The notes under the pieces are model-generated. The model saw only the letters and a program-made list of their open reading frames with translations, did no database searches and had not been told where the DNA came from. This document shows, piece after piece, positions 1 through 10,606 of a DNA stretch of 64,000 nt (positions are counted from its first letter, which is position 1; every line of letters starts with the position of its first letter). The translations under genes and the position numbers were made by a program. The stretch comes from Demequinaceae bacterium (lineage in GTDB: Bacteria > Actinomycetota > Actinomycetes > Actinomycetales > Demequinaceae), in assembly GCA_016933155.1 (NCBI GenBank), contig JAFGBM010000003.1, forward strand, positions 31,383-95,382. The letters are read 5' to 3'.

Positions 1-34
1 CGGAACGCGCCGCGAAATCGAAGCCGAGAAACAC
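1..34 (-). CDS. pstP: start of probable PP2C Ser/Thr phosphatase (partial)
   Basis: Only the first 11 codons lie in the window. A GTG at 34-32 directly follows the fhaB stop (35-37), with a GGAGG Shine-Dalgarno at 46-50. The peptide reads MFLGFDFAARS. The FAARS stretch matches the start of actinobacterial PP2C phosphatases, which usually continue with a DVG/DRG segment. In actinobacteria pstP normally follows fhaB in the fhaA-fhaB-pstP-rodA-pbpA-pknA-pknB cluster controlling cell-wall growth and division. The identity is inferred mainly from position, since 11 residues cannot establish a fold. Confidence 0.45.
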   Translation of the reverse strand, partial: MFLGFDFAARS

Positions 35-550
35 CTATTCCCTCACCTCCAATTCTGTCGCACCGAGACGGATCCGGATCCCGGGTTTGGCCTCGATCGG
101 GTCGTAGAGCCGGGCATCGTCGATGAAGGTGCCGTTGGTCGAGCCTAAGTCTTCGATCCACCAGGTATCCCCTTCACGATAGACCCGTGCGTGTCGGGCG
201 GAGCAGTAGTCGTCGTCGATCACGAGGGTTGAGGTTGGCGCTCGACCGATCGAAATGGGTGATTCCCCGAGTGGAATCGCCGTTCCTTCGAGGGGGCCTT
301 CGGTGACCGCGAGGTGAAGCTGGCGGGGAGCGGCCGCCGAGGCCTTGGCTCCCTTGATTCCCGTGCTCAGCCGAGAGGGCGCGACCGCCGTCCCCTTCCT
401 TTCATGATTACCCGGGGCGAGCCCCCGACCCCGTCGGGTCACTCGTGTGCCGTAGATATCGGCTCGGAGCACGGCAATCGCCATGAGGACGAGGGACCAC
501 AGAAGGATCAGGAATCCGAGTCTGACGAGGGCAAGCGACAGTTGGCTCAT
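35..550 (-). CDS. fhaB: FhaB-like membrane-anchored FHA-domain protein
   Basis: This 171-residue protein has one N-terminal membrane segment (about residues 8-29), a basic linker, and a C-terminal forkhead-associated (FHA) domain from about residue 80. The phosphothreonine-binding signatures are visible: ISIGRAP, a CSARHARV segment with the S-x-x-H motif, and DLGSTNGTFID. FHA proteins of this family (FhaB/FipA) bind phosphothreonine on Ser/Thr-kinase targets at the division site. It starts one base after the fhaA stop and ends at the start of the next gene, so the three are clearly one operon. Size and order match actinobacterial FhaB (about 150-170 residues). Confidence 0.88.
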   Translation of the reverse strand: MSQLSLALVRLGFLILLWSLVLMAIAVLRADIYGTRVTRRGRGLAPGNHERKGTAVAPSRLSTGIKGAKASAAAPRQLHLAVTEGPLEGTAIPLGESPISIGRAPTSTLVIDDDYCSARHARVYREGDTWWIEDLGSTNGTFIDDARLYDPIEAKPGIRIRLGATELEVRE

Positions 551-551
551 G

Positions 552-1259
552 TCAGGAATCGCCCTCGGCGGGAAGCCCGTCCCAGTACATGATGGTCGTT
601 CGGCCGATGGTGATGGCGTTTCCGTCGAGGAGGGTGACCTCCTTGACCCGTTGGTCTTCGACGAATGTTCCGTTCGTCGACCCGAGATCGGTGAGGATGG
701 TCCCGTATTCGGTCACCTCGAGTTTGATGTGCTGACGGCTGATCCCCGTGTCCGGGACGATGATGTCGGCCTCACTCCCCCTCCCGATGATCATGACCTC
801 CCCTGTCAGGTGGTACCTCTGACCGCCGATGTCGATGAGGGGATGGCGGGAGCCTTGAGTCGTGGGGATGGCGGGGGCGGCGGGGCCGCGGCTGGATCGT
901 GACGAGACGATGAAGCGCCCCGTCGAAAGGGACTCATCGATGAAGAAGCGGACCAAGACGGCTCCTACGAAGGAATACCTCTGAAAAGTGGCATGGTCGC
1001 GCAGGGCATCCTCGAACTCTTGACGCAGAGCCTCCTCGCCCCACGCGACGACGGAGGCGTGATCGGACGGGCTGAGGCGGATGTCGTACTCGTTGGGGAT
1101 GACGGTCCGGTTGAGGTCGACGTTGGCGGCGCGGGAGTCCGCTTCCTTGCGAAGGGCGGCGGCCAACTCGACGGGCTTCACGCTCGACCGGAAGGTCTTA
1201 GAGAATGCGGTAGACATGACGTTCTCCACCCCTCGTTCGAACCGATCAAGCAAGCCCAT
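552..1259 (-). CDS. fhaA: FhaA-like protein (DUF3662 + FHA domain)
   Basis: The 235 residues comprise an N-terminal DUF3662 domain (residues 1-about 125, opening MGLLDRFERGVENVM), a short linker, and an FHA domain (about 145-230) with IIGRGSEADI, ISRQHIKLE and DLGSTNGTFVED. FhaA proteins are substrates of PknB-type kinases and bind the pseudokinase MviN in mycobacteria. The linker is much shorter than in mycobacterial FhaA, which is over 500 residues. The ATG at 1259 is preceded by TACGAT and exactly 6 nt, suggesting a leaderless transcript. First gene of the fhaA-fhaB-phosphatase operon. Confidence 0.9.
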   Translation of the reverse strand: MGLLDRFERGVENVMSTAFSKTFRSSVKPVELAAALRKEADSRAANVDLNRTVIPNEYDIRLSPSDHASVVAWGEEALRQEFEDALRDHATFQRYSFVGAVLVRFFIDESLSTGRFIVSSRSSRGPAAPAIPTTQGSRHPLIDIGGQRYHLTGEVMIIGRGSEADIIVPDTGISRQHIKLEVTEYGTILTDLGSTNGTFVEDQRVKEVTLLDGNAITIGRTTIMYWDGLPAEGDS

Positions 1260-1265
1260 ATACGA

Positions 1266-1271
1266 ATCGTA
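1266..1271 (-). promoter_or_regulatory. -10 element of leaderless fhaA promoter
   Basis: Read on the minus strand the sequence is TACGAT, then TCGTAT (6 nt), then ATG of fhaA. A TANNNT hexamer 6-7 nt before the start codon puts the transcription start on the A of the ATG. No Shine-Dalgarno is present. Confidence 0.6.
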
Positions 1272-1306
1272 TCGGGCGGGCCTTCCGTGTTAGAGTCGTG
1301 CGGCAC

Positions 1307-1393
1307 GCGCGAGTGGCGGAATTGGCAGACGCGCACGGTTCAGATCCGTGTACCCGCAAGGGTGTGGGGGTTCAACTCCCCCCTCGCGCACCA
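1307..1393 (+). tRNA. leuT: tRNA-Leu(CAG)
   Basis: This is an 87-nt class II tRNA. The acceptor stem GCGCGAG (1307-1313) pairs with CTCGCGC (1383-1389), followed by discriminator A and an encoded CCA at 1391-1393. The anticodon stem CACGG/CCGTG encloses the loop TTCAGAT with anticodon CAG, reading CUG leucine codons. A long variable arm (stem ACCC/GGGT) and a T-arm with GTTCAACT in the loop region complete the fold. A possible -10 TAGAGT lies at 1291-1296. Position beside fhaA is typical of actinobacteria. Confidence 0.96.
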
Positions 1394-1415
1394 TCTCTTT
1401 CCCCCATAACGACAC

Positions 1416-2003
1416 CTATTCCCAGCGGCTGTGTTTGAGGCCGGGAACGGGCCCATCGTCCCTGCGCCGGAGGTAGTCGCTGGCAAGGTCCTCCCAGCGA
1501 TCCGTCTCGTTGCCATGGATGCGGGCGAGGGTCGCGACCGTGAGGGTGACGAACCCGACGGACAGGCATATCCACCGGAAGACATCGATCTGGAACTCAT
1601 GCCCCGGGGCGAAACCATTGCACACTCCATCCGTGCACGAAAGGGTGCCCGCGAGAAGGACCCACCATGCACAAAACGCGACAAAGACGAGCAGCAACCA
1701 CCAGCGCACCCGTTCAAGTCTGTATTGAAGGCGTCGTCGTGTCGCCAGTATCTCGGTACCGGCGGTGGAGGCGAAGAAGCGACGGTTGGCGGCATCCGCA
1801 GTTGCGAGGCGTCGCGATCCCATGATCAGTGAAAGACCGCCTGCCCCGAGGAGGACGAGGGCGATAATGGCGCCGCTAGGCGGGTGGACCCTTCCCAACT
1901 CCTGATAGGTCAAGACGAAGAACGCCAATCCGATCCCCAGCGTCCAACCCCCGACCACCCGGGCGACCTGAGGCGGGGTGGAATCCATGTAGCCGTTCCC
2001 CAT
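1416..2003 (-). CDS. hypothetical four-TM membrane protein
   Basis: This 195-residue protein has four hydrophobic segments, at about residues 17-33, 43-62, 98-117 and 138-160. Two cysteines (SCTDGVC) lie between TM3 and TM4 and might form a disulfide. The charged C-terminus (WEDLASDYLRRRDDG) resembles a short SHOCT-like helix, but this is not certain. I do not recognise the family. The ATG at 2003 is supported by TACAGT 6 nt upstream (2015-2010 on the minus strand), a leaderless pattern. It is divergent from the glycosyltransferase at 2042 and convergent with the tRNA gene. Confidence 0.6.
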   Translation of the reverse strand: MGNGYMDSTPPQVARVVGGWTLGIGLAFFVLTYQELGRVHPPSGAIIALVLLGAGGLSLIMGSRRLATADAANRRFFASTAGTEILATRRRLQYRLERVRWWLLLVFVAFCAWWVLLAGTLSCTDGVCNGFAPGHEFQIDVFRWICLSVGFVTLTVATLARIHGNETDRWEDLASDYLRRRDDGPVPGLKHSRWE

Positions 2004-2009
2004 GGCCCT

Positions 2010-2033
2010 ACTGTATTCGCGCGGGACTACGCT
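2010..2033. promoter_or_regulatory. divergent leaderless promoters (membrane protein / GT2)
   Basis: Only 38 nt separate the two divergent start codons. On the minus strand TACAGT (2015-2010) is 6 nt from ATG 2003. On the plus strand TACGCT (2028-2033) is 8 nt from ATG 2042. Neither start has a Shine-Dalgarno. The plus-strand spacing is slightly long, so that call is weaker. Confidence 0.45.
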
Positions 2034-2041
2034 TTCACCTT

Positions 2042-2917
2042 ATGGCGATGTCTTCCGGGCCCCCGACTGCCGTCGATGTCGTGGTGGTGACCTATAACCC
2101 CGGTGGAACCCTTGACCGTTTCCTCGATTCGGTCGCCACGGCGGGTGAAGGGATGTCGGTGACGGTGGTCGACTCGGCCTCGGCGGAGAAGACCGCCGAG
2201 GAGACCGCATCTCGTAGGAAGGTGGGTTTCCTGGCGATGCCCTCCAACCGTGGGTACGGGGCGGCCGCCAACGCCGGGGCGGCCCTGGGTTCGGCCCCCT
2301 GGATCGCGGTCTGCAACGCCGACATCGAGTTCTCGCCGGGGGCGCTCTCAGTCCTAGTCGAGGCCGGGGAGGGCAGTGGGGACATCGGGGCCGTCGGGCC
2401 CCTCATCCGTAACCTGGATGGAACGCTGTATCCCTCCGCGAGGCCCCTGCCCTCGCTGGGGACGGGTATGGGCCACGCGGTTTTCGGACGGGTATGGCCC
2501 CGTAACCCGTGGACCCGGAAATACCGGGCAGGCCTAGATCCCGAAGATGGTCGGATGGATGCGGGATGGCTGTCGGGTTCCTGCCTGCTCGTCAGGAGGG
2601 AGGCTTTCGAGAAGGTTGGGGGATTCGACGAGGGGTTCTTCATGTTCATGGAGGATGTCGACCTCGGGAGGAGGCTCGGGATCACGGGTTACCGAAACCG
2701 ATGGGTACCGGAGTCGGTTATCACCCACATCGGCGGGCATACCTGGAAATCCGATCCTGCCCCCATGATTCGCGCCCACCACGCCTCCGTCCGGCGCTAC
2801 CTCTCGATCGTCTATCCAGGGGCATGGCGTGCCCCCTTGAGGGGCCTCCTCAAACTCGGCCTTGGTGTCCGCCAACGGATAGAGGTGGCGGCCGCCCGTC
2901 GGGCTAGGGCAGACTAG
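2042..2917 (+). CDS. wbbL: family 2 glycosyltransferase, probable rhamnosyltransferase WbbL
   Basis: This 291-residue GT-A glycosyltransferase starts [12 protein letters not shown]. It carries the metal-binding NADIEF segment near residue 95, and a [14 protein letters not shown]...[16 protein letters not shown] acceptor-side region at about 176-210. That layout is typical of GT2 rhamnosyltransferases. In actinobacteria WbbL transfers L-rhamnose from dTDP-Rha onto decaprenyl-PP-GlcNAc, making the linker of cell-wall arabinogalactan. The rml genes follow immediately (rmlA starts 4 nt after the stop), which strongly supports a dTDP-rhamnose donor. The acceptor is inferred, not shown. Confidence 0.8.
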   Translation: MAMSSGPPTAVDVVVVTYNPGGTLDRFLDSVATAGEGMSVTVVDSASAEKTAEETASRRKVGFLAMPSNRGYGAAANAGAALGSAPWIAVCNADIEFSPGALSVLVEAGEGSGDIGAVGPLIRNLDGTLYPSARPLPSLGTGMGHAVFGRVWPRNPWTRKYRAGLDPEDGRMDAGWLSGSCLLVRREAFEKVGGFDEGFFMFMEDVDLGRRLGITGYRNRWVPESVITHIGGHTWKSDPAPMIRAHHASVRRYLSIVYPGAWRAPLRGLLKLGLGVRQRIEVAAARRARAD

Positions 2918-2921
2918 CCGC

Positions 2922-3788
2922 GTGCGAGGCATCATTCTGGCCGGCGGGTCCGGCACCCGGCTCCATCCGATCACCCTTGGCGTGAGCAAGCAGTTGGTCC
3001 CGGTGTACGACAAGCCGATGGTCTACTATCCCCTCTCGACCCTCATCCTCTCCGGGATCAGGGACGTGCTGGTGATCACGACGCCCCATGAGTCCGAAGC
3101 GTTTCAGCGGCTGCTCGGAGATGGCACTCAGTACGGGATCTCCATCGCCTATGCGGTTCAACCCGAACCCAGAGGGCTTGCCCAGGCGTTCACCGTCGGG
3201 GCGGACTTCATCGGGGCAGAATCGGCGGCGCTCATCTTGGGGGACAACATCTTCTATGGGCCGGGACTCGGACGGACCCTCGATCGATTCGCAGCCATCG
3301 ACGGGGCGGTTGTTTTCGCCTACCGGGTCGCCGATCCGACCTCGTATGGGGTGGTCGAGTTCGACGAATCCGGGAAGGCAATCTCCCTCGAGGAGAAGCC
3401 AGCGAAGCCCCGATCGGATTACGCGGTCCCGGGACTGTACTTCTATGACAACGATGTCGTCGAGATCGCCAGGAACCTTCGTCCCTCCGCCAGGGGCGAG
3501 TACGAGATCACAGATATCAATCGTCACTACCTGGCGGAAGGTCGGCTCCGGGTCGAGGTCCTTCCCAGGGGAACGGCCTGGCTCGACACGGGCACCTTCG
3601 ATTCGCTCATCGACGCCGCCCAGTTCGTCCAAACGGTCGAGCATCGGCAGGGCATGAGCATCGGATCACCGGAGGAGGTCGCCTGGCGCAGGGGATTCCT
3701 GAGCGACGATGACCTCAGGATTCGGGCCGAGGGGCTCTCCAAGTCCGGTTACGGCGCCTACCTGCTTCGCCTGCTCGACCAGGCCTAG
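2922..3788 (+). CDS. rmlA: glucose-1-phosphate thymidylyltransferase RmlA
   Basis: RmlA joins glucose-1-phosphate and dTTP to give dTDP-glucose, the first step of dTDP-L-rhamnose synthesis. The 288 residues open with the nucleotidyltransferase signature [16 protein letters not shown], then [17 protein letters not shown], and include LGDNIFYG and EEKP motifs. The length is normal. The start is GTG at 2922, 4 nt after the glycosyltransferase stop. The stop codon overlaps that of the convergent rmlD: the two TAG codons share the CTAG at 3785-3788. Confidence 0.95.
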   Translation: MRGIILAGGSGTRLHPITLGVSKQLVPVYDKPMVYYPLSTLILSGIRDVLVITTPHESEAFQRLLGDGTQYGISIAYAVQPEPRGLAQAFTVGADFIGAESAALILGDNIFYGPGLGRTLDRFAAIDGAVVFAYRVADPTSYGVVEFDESGKAISLEEKPAKPRSDYAVPGLYFYDNDVVEIARNLRPSARGEYEITDINRHYLAEGRLRVEVLPRGTAWLDTGTFDSLIDAAQFVQTVEHRQGMSIGSPEEVAWRRGFLSDDDLRIRAEGLSKSGYGAYLLRLLDQA

Positions 3789-4654
3789 GAGGAGGCCTTC
3801 TTGAGGATGCTGGGGGCGGCAGTGTGCCACCTCTCGAGCCATGGGCCGATAGGGGCGATTCCGATCCTTTCGAGTGAGGCATGGGAGAGGACGGAATAGG
3901 AGGGTCGGGCTGCGGGGCGGGGAAAAGCGGAGGAATCGCACGGGATGACGATGTCCCCCAGTCCCGCCCAAGCGGTGATTTCCCGAGCGAATCCGTACCA
4001 CGACGTCTGGCCCGATGCCGTCCCGTGGTAGACCCCCGAGGGAGCGTCTGCCTCGATCAGGCGCAGGATGAGGTCGGCGAGATCCGCGGCCCACGTCGGC
4101 TGTCCAACCTGATCGTCGACGACTTCGACCGACCCCCGATCCTGAGCCACCCGGGCGATGGTCTTGGGGAAGCAGGCGCCATGAGCCCCATAGAGCCACG
4201 AGGTACGGACGATCAACACGTCGGCCCCCGAGTCGAGGACGGCCACTTCGCCGGCCGCCTTGGTCCGACCGTAAGCGTTGACGGGATGGTGGGGGGAGTC
4301 CTCGGCGTACGGTTCGGTTGCGTCTCCGAAGAAGACGTAGTCCGTCGAAATGTGGACCAGGCGGGCCCCCGTTGCGGCACACTCCCTGGCCAGGACACCA
4401 GCACCGTCACCGTTGACGACCAAGGCCTCCGCTTCCCTCTCCTCGGCCGCGTCGACTGCGGTGAAGGCCGCGCAGTTGACCACCACCCGGGCACCAGCCA
4501 GTCCCTCCTTCACCGCGAGGGGATCGGTGATGTCCAGCGTGTCCTGGTCGGAAACGGCGACGACCGCTCCCCGTTTCCTCAGCATCGCGATGAGATCGGT
4601 TCCGAGCATGCCGTAGCCGCCCGTGACATGCCAGACTGAATCCTCGATTCGCAC
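3785..4654 (-). CDS. rmlD: dTDP-4-dehydrorhamnose reductase RmlD
   Basis: RmlD reduces dTDP-4-keto-L-rhamnose to dTDP-L-rhamnose, the last step of the pathway. From a GTG at 4654 it has 289 residues (peptide [18 protein letters not shown]). The open frame extends upstream to 4804 but would then overlap the divergent rmlC, so 4654 is chosen. The NAD(P) motif [10 protein letters not shown], the STDYVFFGD segment and the catalytic YGRTK (Y-x-x-x-K) are intact. RmlD lies between rmlA and rmlC on the opposite strand, so the four rml genes belong to at least two transcripts. Confidence 0.93.
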   Translation of the reverse strand: MRIEDSVWHVTGGYGMLGTDLIAMLRKRGAVVAVSDQDTLDITDPLAVKEGLAGARVVVNCAAFTAVDAAEEREAEALVVNGDGAGVLARECAATGARLVHISTDYVFFGDATEPYAEDSPHHPVNAYGRTKAAGEVAVLDSGADVLIVRTSWLYGAHGACFPKTIARVAQDRGSVEVVDDQVGQPTWAADLADLILRLIEADAPSGVYHGTASGQTSWYGFAREITAWAGLGDIVIPCDSSAFPRPAARPSYSVLSHASLERIGIAPIGPWLERWHTAAPSILKKASS

Positions 4655-4712
4655 ACCAGAAGCGTAGCCGCTTGAGGCGGCGGGTAGGCTGGAGCGGACC
4701 GGAGGAGGCGGC

Positions 4713-6313
<1,601 letters not shown>

Positions 6314-6337
6314 ACGGTCCGGCCCGACCCGCGAAGG

Positions 6338-7561
6338 CTAGTTGCCGCCCGCAATCCTTTCGATGAGGTCGAGCTGATTGAGGGCTTGGGCCCGGACCTC
6401 GGGAAGTCGGGCCTGGATCTGCTTCCTGATCGCCGCCTTCTCCCTATCGAGTCGGGCAAGGGAGGTGCGGAATGCCTCGAGGTCGACATCGTCGCTTGCG
6501 ACGGCCCAGTCCGCCAATTCGAACATGTCCAGGACCTCGCGGTACTTGTGGCTCCACCCGATGACGAAAGTGGGAACCCCCATGGACAGGGACGACACCA
6601 TGGCGTGGAACCTAGACGCGACGAACAGATCGCATTGACCGATGAGGTGTCTCAGGACCTGCGAGCTCAACTCCTTGTCGGGGAAAAGCACCTTGTCCGG
6701 GCAGGTCACCCGAGCGTAGATATCCCGGCACACGGGCAGATCATTGTTGTGAAGCTTGCCTGACTTCGTTCGAGCGCTGTGGGGGATGAGAAGAACGGGA
6801 CGTCCCATGGACTCGGTGATGAAGTCGATCTGGGCCACGACATCGGACACGTAGTCCCTTCCGCCGGAATCAACCGACCCGCGCAACACCTGGGACGGAG
6901 AGATCCCCACGACGTCCTTGCCCGAGAAGAATCTGAGGTCGACGGCCGCCTTCGCGGCCTCGACGTCGGGCTTCCTGACCTCAAGAGTGAAAGCGAGGTC
7001 CGCCCCTGCCACGACATTCTTCAAACCCAGGCCGAGCAGGTGGTCGTGGGTGACCGCGCCGCGGGAGACGATGGCCGCCATACGGGGAAGAAGGCGCTTG
7101 GCCCAGAAGCGGTTGACTCGATTCTTGAACGGTCCGAGAGCTTGAGCGCACTTGACGACGGGAGTCTTGACGAAGACGGCCGGCAGAAGTGAGGCGATGT
7201 TGTAGATGAGGTACTTGCCACGGCCGTCGACGAAGGTGATTCCGCCCTGGTCGATAAGGACATCGGCCTCGGCGATCGCCGCGACCTCAGGGGTCGTGCG
7301 ACGGATGAGGGGACGGAGGAACGGAAGTATCTTCCAGCACAATGCCCCCCCGTTGATTCCGATCCCCAGCCGAAGCGGAGAGGCGTCGAGCACCCGGACG
7401 TGGGGGTAGGGGTTCAGGGCGGCGTCGGAGCCCGGATACATGCTCAGGTGAGTGATCTCGATCCCGGGAACGCGTTCGGTTAGGTGGACAACGGCACTCT
7501 CCAGCATGGCGGCCGCGCCCTTGTTGCCGGACAAGGACGAACCGATGATCGCCACCTTCAT
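6338..7561 (-). CDS. polysaccharide pyruvyl transferase family protein
   Basis: This 407-residue protein matches the polysaccharide pyruvyl transferase (CsaB/WcaK) family. It opens MKVAIIGSSLSGNKGAAAML, and has ADVLIDQGGITFVDG and, near the C-terminus, SRFHAMVSSLSMGVPTFVIGW, the usual GT-B-like conserved block. Family members add pyruvyl ketals from PEP to surface sugars, or act as related transferases. Its start overlaps the stop of the preceding membrane protein by 4 nt, so it is the last gene of a five-gene operon. It converges on rmlB with a 24-nt gap. The acceptor glycan is unknown. Confidence 0.82.
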   Translation of the reverse strand: MKVAIIGSSLSGNKGAAAMLESAVVHLTERVPGIEITHLSMYPGSDAALNPYPHVRVLDASPLRLGIGINGGALCWKILPFLRPLIRRTTPEVAAIAEADVLIDQGGITFVDGRGKYLIYNIASLLPAVFVKTPVVKCAQALGPFKNRVNRFWAKRLLPRMAAIVSRGAVTHDHLLGLGLKNVVAGADLAFTLEVRKPDVEAAKAAVDLRFFSGKDVVGISPSQVLRGSVDSGGRDYVSDVVAQIDFITESMGRPVLLIPHSARTKSGKLHNNDLPVCRDIYARVTCPDKVLFPDKELSSQVLRHLIGQCDLFVASRFHAMVSSLSMGVPTFVIGWSHKYREVLDMFELADWAVASDDVDLEAFRTSLARLDREKAAIRKQIQARLPEVRAQALNQLDLIERIAGGN

Positions 7562-8508
7562 CTCAACGGTTCCTTCGTTCGGGTGCCGAACCGGAGCCCG
7601 GCATAGATGATCGCGATGACCGCATCGCCAACGGTACTGAGGATACGGGCTGCAAGGGATACTACGATGGCCTGTTCGAGGGGCACGTACTGGACCGCGA
7701 AGAAGACGAACACCGATTCACGCACGCCGAGTCCGCTCGGAACGAAGAAGGCAAGGATTCCGAGGGCACCGGCTAGGGCATACGCAGCCGAAAGAGGCAC
7801 CCAAGACCCGGGCCCGGCATCGGACAGGGCAGAAGCGATCAGGCAGATGCCCACGCCATTGAGCACTCGGGGAACGAGGAATCCGACCTGGAAGGCCAAC
7901 GACTCTCCGAAGGAGAGGAAATGCTTATCTGGGACGGTCCTCCCCAGGGTTCGTTTCGCGATGGCGTTGACGGCCAGGCTGAAGATCCGGCGGTGGGTGA
8001 CGACCAGCACGGGAACGAGGACGGCGAGCCCCACCCAGACCGTCGACGACAGGCTCAGACCCTCCCCTCCGAGCGCCCGCCAGGCAAGGAGGAGGGGCAC
8101 CATCGGGACGACGGAGACGATGAGCAGGAAGGCATTCTCGTATACAACGGACAGGACGAGAAGCAGCCGCGATGTGCCTCGCCCTTTGGCCCACAGCAGT
8201 TTGTTGACGACGAGACCGACATGGCCGGGAATGTACTTGAGGAGCCAGGAGGCGAACTGGACCCGGATGGCTTCCAGGAAAGGGACGCCTCGCCCCTCAA
8301 GCCTCGTCATGATCCGGCCCCAGAGGGAACCGGACACGGCGACGGCTGCGACGAAGAGGGCTACGGTTCCCGCCGTCCACCAGCCGACCGAAAGGTCGAT
8401 CTCGCGGATCTCCGCCCAGTTGTCCCGGAGGGCCCTCCAGAAGAAGAGCGCCACGATGGCGACGACAGCGGCGCCCGCGGCACCCCGCAGGAGGCGTTTA
8501 GATTTCAA
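7558..8508 (-). CDS. flippase-like integral membrane protein (UPF0104/LPG-synthase TM family)
   Basis: From a TTG at 8508 (peptide begins MKSKRLLRGAAG) this is a 316-residue protein with about eight hydrophobic segments. It contains the SWLLKYIPGHVG and FVPSGLGVRESVFVFF motifs typical of the lysylphosphatidylglycerol synthase transmembrane domain / AglD-like family (PF03706). No aminoacyl-transfer domain is attached. Such stand-alone domains often sit in glycan operons, where a role in lipid-linked sugar handling is proposed. The TTG start is inferred: it overlaps the end of the upstream gene by 11 nt, and no ATG or GTG exists near the N-terminus. Confidence 0.7.
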   Translation of the reverse strand: MKSKRLLRGAAGAAVVAIVALFFWRALRDNWAEIREIDLSVGWWTAGTVALFVAAVAVSGSLWGRIMTRLEGRGVPFLEAIRVQFASWLLKYIPGHVGLVVNKLLWAKGRGTSRLLLVLSVVYENAFLLIVSVVPMVPLLLAWRALGGEGLSLSSTVWVGLAVLVPVLVVTHRRIFSLAVNAIAKRTLGRTVPDKHFLSFGESLAFQVGFLVPRVLNGVGICLIASALSDAGPGSWVPLSAAYALAGALGILAFFVPSGLGVRESVFVFFAVQYVPLEQAIVVSLAARILSTVGDAVIAIIYAGLRFGTRTKEPLR

Positions 8509-9583
8509 GGGCGTTGTAGCGGCGGAGGGTGTCGAGGTCCTTCTTCCTCGAACTTCCGACGGCTCCCTTCGGGTCCGCGTATCCGACGGCGAGCAGCATG
8601 ATGACCCTCTCATAAGGCTTCAGGTGAAGAGTCTTGGCCATCTTGGCCTCGAGGGGCTCGAAGTCTGGCCAGTTGATCGGCGAGGCACTCAGGCCGAGTG
8701 TCTCCAGGGCGAAGATGAAGGACATGGCGGCAAGCGACGCATCGATGTAGGGAATGTGACGATCGCGCGGGGAGAAGTAACTGCTGAGATCGCCCTTGAT
8801 CACGATGACCGTAGGAATCTGATGGGAGTAGCCAGAGGCCCCGAAGGGAATCCCTGCGACCTTCGCGACCATCTCAGGGTCGTCGAACACAAGAAACTCG
8901 TAGGGAAGACGGTTGCAGGCCGAGGGCGACTGCCGAGCGACGACCATGGCCTTGTCGATCAGATCCCGGGAGACGGGCTTGTCCAGGAACCATCGGACTG
9001 AGCGACGGTTGAGGGCAAGGTGGAGCATCTGATCGTAGGTGATGTCGGTCTTCTCGAGCTTCGAGACCGGCTTCGGGTAGAGGTCCCCCGGGGATGACGG
9101 GACGGGCAGGGCGGCGTAGTCGGCGCGGGCCTTGGCGATGACGGAATCGATGGTGGAAGTGACGGAGAAGAACCGGGCGAGGACATCGTGAGCCCACTGG
9201 ATCTCGCCGAGGTCGATACCGACCATCGAGTCGGGGCGGGACAGGGCACGGGAATAGAACTCGACGGTTTCACCGATGTAGTCCCGGGCGAAGGCGTCCC
9301 GAGCGGGCTGCATCAGCAGCCCCTTCTCGAGGCGGTGAATGTTCCTACGCAGCTCGACGTGGGAAGGGCGGGGCTTCCCGAGGTTTCTGTAGTACGCCCG
9401 GCGACCGGACAGGACGGCGTACTGTTCCCGGTTGTGGGTGAACCAGCCGAGCCAACTGTAGACCGTGGCGGTCACGCGATTGGATCCTCCGAAGGCCAGC
9501 ATGACCCGGGTGACGCCGTTGTAGATCCGTCGGATGAATCTGATCGCGAGGAGGCGTTTGGCGAGGCGCTTGAGTCTCTTCAT
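8498..9583 (-). CDS. nitroreductase-family protein in glycan operon
   Basis: The 361 residues consist of a basic N-terminal extension of about 170 residues, with many Arg/Lys and a helical YNGVTRVMLAFGG segment, followed by a nitroreductase-like FMN fold. Nitroreductase signatures are RRSVRWF (FMN-phosphate binding), ARQSPSACNRLPYEF, and a C-terminal LGLSASPINWPDFE...VIMLLAVGY segment. Family enzymes use FMN and NAD(P)H, but members in polysaccharide clusters have no settled substrate. It overlaps the GT2 upstream by 4 nt and the membrane protein downstream by 11 nt, so it is firmly inside the operon. Confidence 0.78.
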   Translation of the reverse strand: MKRLKRLAKRLLAIRFIRRIYNGVTRVMLAFGGSNRVTATVYSWLGWFTHNREQYAVLSGRRAYYRNLGKPRPSHVELRRNIHRLEKGLLMQPARDAFARDYIGETVEFYSRALSRPDSMVGIDLGEIQWAHDVLARFFSVTSTIDSVIAKARADYAALPVPSSPGDLYPKPVSKLEKTDITYDQMLHLALNRRSVRWFLDKPVSRDLIDKAMVVARQSPSACNRLPYEFLVFDDPEMVAKVAGIPFGASGYSHQIPTVIVIKGDLSSYFSPRDRHIPYIDASLAAMSFIFALETLGLSASPINWPDFEPLEAKMAKTLHLKPYERVIMLLAVGYADPKGAVGSSRKKDLDTLRRYNALEI

Positions 9584-10587
9584 CGATTCTGCTTCTTTCC
9601 CTTGCGGAAGGCTGTCCCTTCGCCGCAGGTGTCGGCTGCGGGAGAGGCGGGACCGTACTGGAGTTCCTTTATCCGTTCCAGGTGGTCCTCGTGGAGGATG
9701 CGATTCGTCTTGAGGAGGTCAGAAAGGATCCCGAGAGCGAGGGCAAGAAGCGCGGCGACGATCATCGCGCCCCCGAAGACGAGAGACTGGAGGTGGTTAC
9801 CCTCGTCGCCGATGAGTCGGAGGAGGACGAATCGTAGGAAGGGGGCGATCCCCAGGGCCCCAAAGAGCGCGGTGAGCCAAGCGAATACGGTCCAGGGACG
9901 GTACATGATGTAGGACCGCAGGATCGCCTGACCGGACTTGAACATATGCTCGAAGACGTTCTTGAACAGACGGGACTCGCGGGTCTTCGGATTCGTCTCG
10001 ATGGGAACCGAGGCAATGGCGATCCGTTTGTTGCCGGCCTGGATGATCGTCTCCATGCAATACGAGAAGGTTGTGACGATGTTGAGGCGGTAGAGGGCGT
10101 ATCTCGAGTAGGCCCGGAATCCCGAGGCGGCATCGGGGAGACGGGTACCAGCCGCCCGATTGACCACCCTGGATCCCAAACGCTGCATCCGCTTCTTGAA
10201 GAACGAGAAGTGTCGGATGGTGTGGGTTTGGCGGTCGCCGATGACGATATCGGCCTTCCCCTTGAGGATTGGCTGCACCAGGTCAGTGATCCGGTCCTGG
10301 GGATACTGGTTGTCGCCGTCCGTGTTGACGACGATGTCCGCCCCCTGGGCAAGGGCGTACTCGACACCGTCGCGAAACGATCGCGCGAGCCCCATGGTCC
10401 GCGTATGCCGCACGATGTGCCTGACCCCGTGCTCGCGGGCCACTTCGACCGTGCGATCAGTCGATCCATCGTCGATGATCAAGACGTCGATGCGGTCGAT
10501 TCCGGGGATTGCCTGAGGAATGGAATCGAGCACGAGGGGAAGGGTCTTCTCCTCGTTGAGGCACGGAACCTGGATGAAGAGATTCAC
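9580..10587 (-). CDS. DPM-like family 2 glycosyltransferase with C-terminal TM pair
   Basis: From GTG 10587 (Shine-Dalgarno GGAAGGA) this is 335 residues. The open frame continues upstream, but the conserved domain begins exactly here (NLFIQVPCLNEEKTLPLVL). It has DVLIIDDGSTDRT, VNTDGDNQYP (DxD-type metal site) and the IGDRQ motif of dolichyl-phosphate-mannose-synthase-like GT2 enzymes. Two hydrophobic segments near residues 232-253 and 270-292 anchor it. Such enzymes transfer a sugar to polyprenyl phosphate or to a lipid-linked glycan. It overlaps the nitroreductase gene by 4 nt and follows the small membrane protein by 19 nt. Confidence 0.84.
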   Translation of the reverse strand: MNLFIQVPCLNEEKTLPLVLDSIPQAIPGIDRIDVLIIDDGSTDRTVEVAREHGVRHIVRHTRTMGLARSFRDGVEYALAQGADIVVNTDGDNQYPQDRITDLVQPILKGKADIVIGDRQTHTIRHFSFFKKRMQRLGSRVVNRAAGTRLPDAASGFRAYSRYALYRLNIVTTFSYCMETIIQAGNKRIAIASVPIETNPKTRESRLFKNVFEHMFKSGQAILRSYIMYRPWTVFAWLTALFGALGIAPFLRFVLLRLIGDEGNHLQSLVFGGAMIVAALLALALGILSDLLKTNRILHEDHLERIKELQYGPASPAADTCGEGTAFRKGKKQNR

Positions 10588-10606
10588 AGGGATTCCTTCC
10601 GGGGCA

